Source of the DNA: an uncultured Psychrobacter sp.
GTDB taxonomy: Bacteria > Pseudomonadota > Gammaproteobacteria > Pseudomonadales > Moraxellaceae
DNA length: 64,000 bases
NCBI GenBank assembly: GCA_947501045.1
Contig: CANMUI010000001.1
Location: 1-64,000, forward strand
Reading direction: 5' to 3'
The notes under the pieces were generated by a model, which did no database searches, had not been told where the DNA came from, and saw only the letters and a program-made list of their open reading frames with translations. Below, piece by piece: positions 57,406 to 64,000 of this stretch (positions are counted from its first letter, which is position 1; the number at the start of each line of letters is the position of its first letter). A program made the translations under genes and the position numbers.

Positions 57406-57978
57406 TTAGCTTGCGATAGGAACACTTCTTGGTACATGCACTTCAGTACGCAATTTAGGTAAGTGTTGCAGATATTGAGTTATTAGCGGTAAAGTAAAGG
57501 TCTGCCAATCTAAAGGTAGGCTGTTAGTTGAGCTTTCTTCTTTACTTATTATGTTAGTAGATGAATGATCAAAGATGAGAGGCCTTGCTAGTAAAGCCAC
57601 TTTACGCACACCTTGATAGCGTATTAGTGGTATTAGTTGCTGCTGCAAATCAATGAGAGCAGTCTTTAACCATTGGGATCGGGCCGGATGATAAGGATGA
57701 TCGGAGACTGTGAGATTGGCGACATAAATTGGTTGATTGCCGTTATGAGAGGCGCTAAGACCCGCTTGCTCGCGAACACGCTTATGTAGCAGACAACTTC
57801 CTACCTCTAAACTACCATCACGGCAGGCACGATGATAGCGTTGATAGTTATCAGGGTATAGGGTTTTGGTACGCATCAAAACAGGATCTAAAAAAATACT
57901 AGCCGTATTAACAGGCAAGATCAGTACTTGCGCGCTACTATTTAAAATAGGGGCATGAGTAAGCTGTAAAGTAGTCAT
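57406..57978 (-). CDS. Divergent DarG-like macrodomain protein
   Basis: A 190-residue protein that aligns by eye with the N-terminal macrodomain of DarG-type ADP-ribosylglycohydrolases: VLILPVNTASIFLDPVLM near the start, then YPDNYQRYHRACRDGSLEVGS matching the P-NY-Y--AC--G---G block, and late LDWQTFTLPLITQYL...LRTEVHVP matching LDW-V-PLI--L----EV--P. The usual glycine-rich loop (GCG-GG) before LDW is absent, replaced by a polar stretch. No DarT toxin is nearby. Macrodomains bind or remove ADP-ribose; activity here is uncertain. AGGGGG precedes the start. Confidence 0.6.
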   Translation of the reverse strand: MTTLQLTHAPILNSSAQVLILPVNTASIFLDPVLMRTKTLYPDNYQRYHRACRDGSLEVGSCLLHKRVREQAGLSASHNGNQPIYVANLTVSDHPYHPARSQWLKTALIDLQQQLIPLIRYQGVRKVALLARPLIFDHSSTNIISKEESSTNSLPLDWQTFTLPLITQYLQHLPKLRTEVHVPRSVPIAS

Positions 57979-58034
57979 AATATAACCCCCTGAGTAGATA
58001 CTTTAATAAATAATATAGCCAAAATTGATAGTTA

Positions 58035-58541
58035 TTATTGAGTTGGTGCGGCTTCCAACTGTGCTATTTGCTGTTCAAGTAACTTAATTTGCTCTGCTTT
58101 CATTTCGGTCAGTTTCTTATTCATTTGTACTTGTTCACTGGCCAGTTGTTCTTGCTCTGTAAGGCGTTGGTATTCGTCCTCTAAACGATCAATCTCTTCT
58201 TTCGCTAAGCTATCTGTTTTTGGTAGCGGAGCATTTAGTATTTTTTCAGCTGTAGGTATTCGGGTATCAACAATTTCATCACCCATAGGGTCGTTATCAG
58301 TACTTTTGATATTAGTATTCTCAATGCTCCCAGCAGGTTCTAATTGAGCTTCTTCAGAGACTGCGGATGTCTGTTGTACGGATGATGGGATGGTAAAAGA
58401 GGAGCGTTGCCAGATAAAATAACCAATGACCATAATTAATAGCAATAAAATAACAGCTATCAATTTTTTTGAGCGAGCACTAATATGTTGAGCGGATTTT
58501 GGAGTATTATTCGGTTTAAGTGATGCTTTTTTAGAAGTCAT
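58035..58541 (-). CDS. Membrane-anchored coiled-coil protein
   Basis: A 168-residue protein with a basic N-terminus, one membrane helix (KLIAVILLLLIMVIGYFIW, about 26-44), a Ser/Glu/Asp linker and a C-terminal coiled coil (EEIDRLEDEYQRLTEQEQLASEQ ... KLTEMKAEQIKLLEQQIAQLE). It is likely exposed in the periplasm. I recognise no family. It is transcribed towards the macrodomain gene. Confidence 0.55.
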   Translation of the reverse strand: MTSKKASLKPNNTPKSAQHISARSKKLIAVILLLLIMVIGYFIWQRSSFTIPSSVQQTSAVSEEAQLEPAGSIENTNIKSTDNDPMGDEIVDTRIPTAEKILNAPLPKTDSLAKEEIDRLEDEYQRLTEQEQLASEQVQMNKKLTEMKAEQIKLLEQQIAQLEAAPTQ

Positions 58542-58591
58542 GCGTAAGCCAAGTTATATCAAAACAAAGTTACCTTACTATAACAAAACTC

Positions 58592-58629
58592 AAAACAAAA
58601 GCCTATCAGTAGATAGGCTTTTGTTTTTT
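58592..58629. terminator. Terminator between yheV and the coiled-coil gene
   Basis: A perfect 16-bp stem (AAAACAAAAGCCTATC with its complement, 4-base loop) with T runs on both strands. Confidence 0.9.
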
Positions 58630-58656
58630 AAATAACGAGTATGCTAACGTACAAAT

Positions 58657-58914
58657 TTACCGTTTAAACTTTATGGTCCCGCTAGTACCGGTGGTCATAG
58701 CGTCACGAGTGAGTTGATCTTCAAGATGGTTTTTGGCACTAATTACACTAGGGTCAGGGCGATGCTCAGTATGTTGGCACTCAGTACATTCAATATACTC
58801 GTCAGGTTCAGGCGTCACAACATTGACTTGTACTACGGCATCCATGGCCTGGCATTTAGGGCAACTAACACCTGCTAAAAAGCGTCGCTTTGGACGATCG
58901 GATTGGTAACGCAT
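58657..58914 (-). CDS. yheV: YheV-family zinc-ribbon protein
   Basis: A small protein (85 residues) with FLAGVSCPKC and ECTEC forming a four-cysteine zinc ribbon (Cys18, 21, 43, 46), matching the YheV family (RFIAGAKCPxC ... ECxxC). The polar tail is longer than in E. coli. Its ATG overlaps the prlC stop by one base (TAATG), so it is translated in coupling with prlC. Function is unknown. Confidence 0.8.
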   Translation of the reverse strand: MRYQSDRPKRRFLAGVSCPKCQAMDAVVQVNVVTPEPDEYIECTECQHTEHRPDPSVISAKNHLEDQLTRDAMTTGTSGTIKFKR

Positions 58915-61157
58915 TAGCCCACCTCCTGTTGGTCCTGATCGTTGGCTGCATTATTGAATGTAGGGTTGTCAAAACCACTATGACGCAGTAGCGCATCAAT
59001 ACTAGCGCTACGACCACGAAAATTTTCAAAGTTAGTTTTAGCCGGCAAGCTGCCGCCTACTGATAAGATAGTTTCGCGAAACGCTTTACCAGTAATGGGA
59101 TTAAAGATACCGTCTTCTTCAAACTTACTAAAAGCGTCAGCTGACAACAGTTCTGCCCATTTATACGAGTAGTACCCAGCCGCATAGCCGCCCGCAAAGA
59201 TATGACTAAAGCCATTGGCAAAACGATTATAGTCAGGCGTATCCATCACTGCGATATCGCCGCGCACCTTATCTAAAGTCGCTAAAATACCGTCATAGTC
59301 AAGGGCTGGGGTATGAGCGTGAATCAGTAGATCAAACAAAGCAAACTCAATCTGACGCAAGGTTTGCATACCGCTTTGGAAGTTTTTGGCAGCAAGTAAA
59401 GCCTCAAGTTTGTCTTTAGGTAAGGGTTCATCGGTTTCAACATGGCTACTGATCAGGGCAATACCCTCGCTATCCCACGCCCAGTTCTCCATAAATTGGC
59501 TGGGTAGCTCGACTGCATCCCATTCAACGCCGTTAACCCCAGCAACGTCACCAACGCTCACTTGCGTCAGCAAATGATGGAGGCCATGACCAAACTCATG
59601 GAACAAAGTTAACACTTCATTGTGGGTCAAAAGACTGGGCTTACCATCGAGTGCCGGAGTAAAGTTACCGACCATAAAGCAGACTGGTAATTGCTCATAG
59701 TCCTCGCCCTCATGACGATAGCGCGCCTGAAAACCACTCATCCAAGCACCGCCGCGCTTCCCACTGCGCGCAAATAGATCAAAGTAAAAACCACCGATTA
59801 AACTATCGTCGCTATCGAACAGTTGATAAAAACGTACATCATTATGCCAGCGTGAGACAGTCCCGGTTGATATGGTATCTGTGCCTTCAACGATATCGTC
59901 AAATTTTTGCTCTTTGACGGTAATACTATATAGACGCTCAACAATAGCAAACAGTCCATCAATCACTCTAGGTAGTGGGAAGTAAGGACGTATCTCTTCT
60001 TGCGATAAGCTAAACTTACTCTGCTTAATCTTTTCAGCCAAGTAAGCGCTATCCCAAGGTTGCAGCTCAGCGATATCATAATCACGCGCACACGCTTGTA
60101 GTTCAGCTAAATCCTCTTTAGCGGTAGGCGTGGCTTTAGCAGCTAAATTACGTAAAAAGGTTTCAACCTCAGCGACGTTGTCCGCCATTTTTGTAGACAA
60201 TGATACTTCAGCGTAATTGCTAAAGCCTAATAGTTTAGCCTTTTTTTCGCGCAGATCTAAGATCTCGCTCATGACATCAGCATTATTTAACGACTCACCT
60301 TTATTGTTAGTGTGGTCATCAAACTCTGAGGCACGGGTCACGTAGGCGCGGTATAGTGTCTCACGTAGCTGTCGATCATCGGCATAAGTCATCACCGCCA
60401 AATAGACGGGAATGTTTAAAGTCGCCACATAATAAGGTGTTGGTAACGCGTCAATCTCGTCTTGGCTGAGCGTATCATTTTTACGCTGATTGGCTTTGTA
60501 TTGCTCGCCGGCATCAGCTAACAGCGCCAAACCACTTTCGGTCAAACCTGCTAATTGCTCGGATTTAAGCGGTAATGCAAAGGCTTGGGTAGCGTCTAAA
60601 ACATGATCTGAGAAAGTCGCTGATAAGGTGGATAACTGACTTTGAATAGCAGCGAATTTGTCTTGCTCATCTTTTGGTAGCGCGACCCCTGATAACTCAA
60701 ATCGTTGCAGCGCAAGCTCAATAGCACGTGCGCGTGCAGGCTCAAGCTTGGCGAAAAAATCCTTATCAGCCACTACTGCTTGATAGCGACTAAAGAGTGG
60801 CTGATGTTGACCCACACGAGTGCCATAAGCCGATAACTTGGGTAGTAGTTCATGATGAACGTGACGAATCTCATCATTACTCATCACGCTGTTTAGATGC
60901 GATAAAATACCCCAACTGCGATCTAGCGCTAAATTAATATGATCAAAATCAATAATATCTGCTAATGCTTGCTGAGCATCAACATTATTTTTTGTAGTAT
61001 CAATACTTTTACTATCAGCTTGGTTGTCTTCTGTTACTGACAGCTCATCTAAAAAAGCATTGGCTTTGTCAATAGCTGCATTGACTTGTACTTGCAAGTC
61101 GTTAGGGTTTGCTGCTGTAAAGTCCACAAGGTGCAAATCTGCTGCAAAAGTAGTCAT
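58914..61157 (-). CDS. prlC: Oligopeptidase A
   Basis: PrlC is a cytosolic M3-family zinc metallopeptidase that degrades free signal peptides and other oligopeptides. The zinc motif LFHEFGHGLHHLL gives His520, Glu521 and His524. At 747 residues it is about 65 longer than E. coli PrlC, partly from a polar N-terminal extension around 35-65. AGGG precedes the ATG. It is coupled to yheV. Confidence 0.94.
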   Translation of the reverse strand: MTTFAADLHLVDFTAANPNDLQVQVNAAIDKANAFLDELSVTEDNQADSKSIDTTKNNVDAQQALADIIDFDHINLALDRSWGILSHLNSVMSNDEIRHVHHELLPKLSAYGTRVGQHQPLFSRYQAVVADKDFFAKLEPARARAIELALQRFELSGVALPKDEQDKFAAIQSQLSTLSATFSDHVLDATQAFALPLKSEQLAGLTESGLALLADAGEQYKANQRKNDTLSQDEIDALPTPYYVATLNIPVYLAVMTYADDRQLRETLYRAYVTRASEFDDHTNNKGESLNNADVMSEILDLREKKAKLLGFSNYAEVSLSTKMADNVAEVETFLRNLAAKATPTAKEDLAELQACARDYDIAELQPWDSAYLAEKIKQSKFSLSQEEIRPYFPLPRVIDGLFAIVERLYSITVKEQKFDDIVEGTDTISTGTVSRWHNDVRFYQLFDSDDSLIGGFYFDLFARSGKRGGAWMSGFQARYRHEGEDYEQLPVCFMVGNFTPALDGKPSLLTHNEVLTLFHEFGHGLHHLLTQVSVGDVAGVNGVEWDAVELPSQFMENWAWDSEGIALISSHVETDEPLPKDKLEALLAAKNFQSGMQTLRQIEFALFDLLIHAHTPALDYDGILATLDKVRGDIAVMDTPDYNRFANGFSHIFAGGYAAGYYSYKWAELLSADAFSKFEEDGIFNPITGKAFRETILSVGGSLPAKTNFENFRGRSASIDALLRHSGFDNPTFNNAANDQDQQEVG

Positions 61158-61737
61158 AAAAATATTCCCTAATAGGCGGAGCGAAAAGATTGAATTGAGT
61201 TGAAACTGTTAAAAAGCGGTCAATATTTGGATGAACAGCGGTCAATATTATAATTATTCTGTCCTTTTATAGGCCTTCATTATAAATGTTCAATAACAAT
61301 TCAATGATGGATGAATTGAATATAAACTGCTTATCAGACGTTTAACAGTAAGTTATTTTAAAGATGGGTATGTTCTAGCCTGAATACAAGTCGCTAAAAG
61401 ATAGCTAGTGATTATTTAAAGGTATCCATCTTTTTGTTAAGATTAGATGGTTTAGAGTGCTCAATTTGACGACTGTACTTACAAAGCGTCATCATTTGCT
61501 TGCAAACTAACCATACAGCTATTGGCGGGAACTTGTTAGCATCGTAATGGTTAAGCAAAACAATTAAGAAGTTAACGGGTAATAAAAAGCTGATAGTTGA
61601 AAAGTTAGCAATTAAAACCAAAGCAGATTTATTTGGAGTACCATGAATAGAATGTAGTATAAATAACTATCTTATAAATAAAATTAGATTCTATTCATTA
61701 TTTAAAATTGACGACAACAAAAGAAGGAAAATTATCT
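61158..61737. promoter_or_regulatory. Intergenic region with direct and inverted repeats
   Basis: This 580-base region between prlC (minus) and the Balon gene (plus) holds no convincing gene. AGCGGTCAATATT occurs twice at 22-base spacing (61215-61227, 61237-61249), about two helical turns apart. An inverted repeat CAATTCA-N8-TGAATTG lies at 61297-61318. They may be regulator sites for prlC. Confidence 0.4.
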
Positions 61738-62850
61738 ATGAAAGCAACGCTTAAGAGCCTACGTGAAACCAAAGCCGATCCAGCGGTTAGTATTTTTGTT
61801 AAAACCCATCGTGAACATCCCGCTAATGATCAAGATCCTATTGCTCTAAAGAACCAATTAAAAGTCGCAGAAGAACGATTGACGAATGAATACGACAAGC
61901 ATATCGCCGCTACGATTATGGAAGGTATTCATGCCAAAACGGACGAGCTAAACCACAACTATAATCTCGATACGTTAGCTATTTTTGCCAGCACTGATGA
62001 TGTGCAAATCATTCGTATGCCGCTTGATACCACTGAGCGTGTCGTTATCTCAGACAGTTTCGCTACCCGCGACTTGGTTCGTGATATGGCAAGCGCCGTA
62101 CATTTCTATGCTGTGGTAATCACTCGCGATATGGCGCGTTTAATTGAAGCGTCCAACGACCGTGTAGTCAAAGAGCTTGATACGGATGATAACATCCAAA
62201 ATAACATGGAAAACATCCCATTTCCTATCGAAAATAATGGCCTATATACTACTGGTGACGGTGGTTCTGATCGTTCATCAAACAACGAAAGTAGCCATCT
62301 AAAAGAGTTCTTTAACCAAGTAGATAAAAGCGTGCAAGAGCTATGGGGCGAGCATAAAATGCCGCTCGTTATCGTCGGCGATGCAAAAAACGTTGGTTAC
62401 TATAAAGAAGTCTGTGATCGCCCAGATAATATTATCGGTACGGTTACTAACGTTACTCAATTAGAAGATGGTAGTGCCCAGCACATCATTGATGGTGTGC
62501 AAGAAGCAGTAGAAGCGTATCGCTCTTCATTGCACGAAGCGGCGCTTGGCGAGATTGATAGAGCTCGTGGGGTACAGATGCTACGTACTGACTTACAAGA
62601 AGTTTATCGCGGGGCTTTCCAAGGGGCAGGCGAGACACTTTATGTACGCCGTGGTTATATGCAGCCTGCAAAAATTGACGAAAAAGCGCAAACGCTTACT
62701 GTGGTAGATGATGCTGCTGGCGAAGGTGTTACTGACGATGCTATCGGCGAGATTATTGAGCAAGTTATGCATAATGGGGGTGAAGTGGTCTTTATGCCGC
62801 AAGAGATTATGGGTGAAGATCAGCCTATTGCTCTAGTTACACGCTATTAA
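61738..62850 (+). CDS. Balon-family ribosome hibernation factor
   Basis: A 370-residue protein of the bacterial relatives of archaeal/eukaryotic release factor 1 (baeRF/Balon), the family first shown in Psychrobacter urativorans to bind the ribosomal A site together with EF-Tu during cold shock and stationary phase. It shows the N-terminal ETKADPAVSIFVKTHREHP segment, a mid-domain MPLVIVGDAKNVGYYKEVCDRPDNIIG, LRTDLQEVYRGAFQGAGETLYVRRGY and the C-terminal GGEVVFMPQE...IALVTRY. No GGQ tripeptide is present, consistent with no peptide-release activity. Start chosen because AAGGA precedes it and family members begin MKATLKSL-like. It is followed by a terminator. Confidence 0.85.
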   Translation: MKATLKSLRETKADPAVSIFVKTHREHPANDQDPIALKNQLKVAEERLTNEYDKHIAATIMEGIHAKTDELNHNYNLDTLAIFASTDDVQIIRMPLDTTERVVISDSFATRDLVRDMASAVHFYAVVITRDMARLIEASNDRVVKELDTDDNIQNNMENIPFPIENNGLYTTGDGGSDRSSNNESSHLKEFFNQVDKSVQELWGEHKMPLVIVGDAKNVGYYKEVCDRPDNIIGTVTNVTQLEDGSAQHIIDGVQEAVEAYRSSLHEAALGEIDRARGVQMLRTDLQEVYRGAFQGAGETLYVRRGYMQPAKIDEKAQTLTVVDDAAGEGVTDDAIGEIIEQVMHNGGEVVFMPQEIMGEDQPIALVTRY

Positions 62851-62888
62851 TTATTAATGTGTCTATAAAGACATACCAGTAAATAATT

Positions 62889-62923
62889 AGAGCATTGGTT
62901 CTTTGCGATCCAATGCTCTTTTT
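62889..62923 (+). terminator. Terminator after the Balon gene
   Basis: A perfect 10-bp stem (AGAGCATTGG / CCAATGCTCT, 11-base loop) followed by T residues. Confidence 0.85.
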
Positions 62924-63000
62924 CATTAAATACTTTATATTTTTAGTAGCTACAGACATTACTATTGCTAACGCTGATTAACTTAACAAGGAGGCTAGTC

Positions 63001-63840
63001 ATGAAAATTCCAAACAATACTCTGGGATATACGATAAAGAGTTTGCAGGCGACGACCTCAACTCTGCTGCGCGCTGGACGCGGTAATATGGGTACACCGT
63101 TCCCAATGCAACCAAGCGAAGCTCTTATTTTATATGAGCACGAAGCTTGCCCTTACTCGCGCCGAGTGCGTGAAGTAATGACTTATCTGAATTTGGATTT
63201 TGAGAGTCGTCCTAGTCCCCACGAAGGCCATGTATATCGTGACGAGCTCAAAGAGCTCGCTGGTAAGGTACAAGTCCCTTTTTTAATTGATGTTAACACT
63301 GATGATTATATACTCGATTCACAAGCTATCATTGATCACCTCTTTACCCACTATTCTAAAGAAAGGATAACGCCCAAAGACTACCAAGAACCAAGTACTG
63401 ATGATCATGCTACCTTGGTCAATAAAGCGGCCAGTGTGGTCTCTATGATGCGCGGCGTCAAAGCTGAGAATCCAGCGCATAATCAAGCTCGAGGTAAGCC
63501 TGATGAGCTCCTGCATCTTTACGGTTTTGAGGCTAGTCCCTTTTGTCGTTTGGTACGTGAAAAGCTAAGCGAGCTTGAAGTGGGCTATATTAATCACAAC
63601 GTTGCTCGTGAGCAAATAGAGGACATTGGAGTGTTTGGCAAACGTATCAATCTTAGTGTCTTTAGCGCTCCTCGCCATCCTAACAAGTATCGTCCGGTCA
63701 AAGGCGGCAAACGCGAACGCATTAAAGATCAGGTCATGACTAGAAAACTGCAGTTTCCTTATCTTATTGATCCCAATACCAATGTTGTCCTGTACGAATC
63801 AAAAGAAATTATTGATTATTTAGATGAGACTTACGGGTAA
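63001..63840 (+). CDS. Tandem GST-N/glutaredoxin-like domain protein
   Basis: A 279-residue protein with two thioredoxin-fold GST N-terminal domains. The first has LILYEHEACPYSRRVREVM with a CPYS site (50-53) and VPFLIDVNTDDYILDSQAIIDHLF; the second has LHLYGFEASPFCRLVREKL with SPFC (Cys182 at the C-terminal position), FPYLIDPNTNVVLYESKEIIDYL. A perfect ribosome site (AAGGAGG) precedes the chosen ATG. Probably a glutathione-dependent redox or conjugation protein; the second site has lost the N-terminal Cys. It is in the same direction as the Balon gene but has its own terminator before it. Confidence 0.75.
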   Translation: MKIPNNTLGYTIKSLQATTSTLLRAGRGNMGTPFPMQPSEALILYEHEACPYSRRVREVMTYLNLDFESRPSPHEGHVYRDELKELAGKVQVPFLIDVNTDDYILDSQAIIDHLFTHYSKERITPKDYQEPSTDDHATLVNKAASVVSMMRGVKAENPAHNQARGKPDELLHLYGFEASPFCRLVREKLSELEVGYINHNVAREQIEDIGVFGKRINLSVFSAPRHPNKYRPVKGGKRERIKDQVMTRKLQFPYLIDPNTNVVLYESKEIIDYLDETYG

Positions 63841-63935
63841 TCAAGCCGTATTTTTGCTAAGCTGATTGATGATAGTCCTAACAATTTTTATAATTCTGAA
63901 ACTTTAGCTTCCCCGTTAGTTTGCTACTTGCTTTA

Positions 63936-63966
63936 TTGTCAAACGGTTTTGACGTCAGTCTATAAT
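63936..63966 (+). promoter_or_regulatory. Possible promoter with operator at the window end
   Basis: TATAAT (63961-63966) lies 19 bases after TTGTCA, with an inverted repeat GTCAAA-N4-TTTGAC (63938-63953) across the -35 region. It would drive a gene outside the window. Confidence 0.35.
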
Positions 63967-64000
63967 CTTGACGCGTCTATCGATAAGTTATCAAACCTAT

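Noticed and set aside
57406..58541. A DarT-DarG toxin-antitoxin pair
   Set aside because: The neighbouring gene encodes a membrane coiled-coil protein, not an ADP-ribosyltransferase.
61412..61621. 69-codon minus-strand frame before the Balon gene
   Set aside because: It would need a TTG start, has no ribosome site and no recognisable domain.

Overview
The window reads as chromosome of a cold-adapted gammaproteobacterium of the Moraxellaceae, most probably Psychrobacter. The evidence is the gene content and order (tpiA-secG-tRNALeu-tRNAfMet-rimP-nusA-infB-rbfA-truB, recN-yqgE-ruvX, pilBCD-coaE, pepA-holC opposite lptFG), the AT-rich intergenic DNA, the low-complexity polar inserts inside housekeeping enzymes, and a gene of the Balon ribosome-hibernation family that was first described in Psychrobacter. 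No phage, IS transposase, CRISPR array or rRNA operon is visible.

Layout. 1-9.6 kb, nearly all on the minus strand: an ornithine/lysine decarboxylase (polyamines), def, a small stress-type membrane protein, mpl (wall recycling), an NlpE-like lipoprotein, dsbB, gshA, a roadblock-domain protein and erpA. 10-16.3 kb: the ABC-F ATPase yheS, an RlpA-like exported protein, a long intergenic region with a strong orphan terminator (possible small RNA), the chaperone pair cbpA-cbpM, and sstT. 16.4-23.7 kb: pepA-holC facing away from lptF-lptG, with an isochorismatase-type hydrolase between, then a methyltransferase and an MgtC-like protein. 23.9-27.9 kb is the most accessory stretch: a complete penicillin G acylase homologue, a PH-domain membrane protein, a DUF3817 membrane protein, two copies of a ~112 bp palindromic-end repeat, and a decayed duplicate of the xerD 3' end.

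27.9-33.9 kb is a probable recN-yqgE-ruvX-orf-tusA-methyltransferase-xerD cluster on the minus strand. 34.6-42 kb holds ppnP, rlmB (tail-to-tail overlap with coaE), the type IV pilus assembly genes pilB-pilC-pilD, tpiA and secG. 42.3-54.6 kb is the conserved translation/RNA block: two tRNAs, rimP, nusA, infB, rbfA, truB, then a PfpI-type protein, two tiny acidic proteins, rpsO and pnp. 54.8-64 kb holds a ribbon-helix-helix protein, glutaminase, a highly charged disordered protein, a divergent DarG-like macrodomain protein, a membrane-anchored coiled-coil protein, prlC-yheV, the Balon homologue and a protein with two thioredoxin-fold GST-N domains.

Most of the window is core metabolism and gene expression. 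The items most worth attention are the Balon homologue and its neighbour, the penicillin G acylase with a changed active-site residue, the stand-alone macrodomain lacking the usual glycine-rich loop, the xerD-end/repeat duplication around the DUF3817 gene, and the possible small RNA upstream of cbpA. All assignments come from reading motifs by eye; no database search was run.
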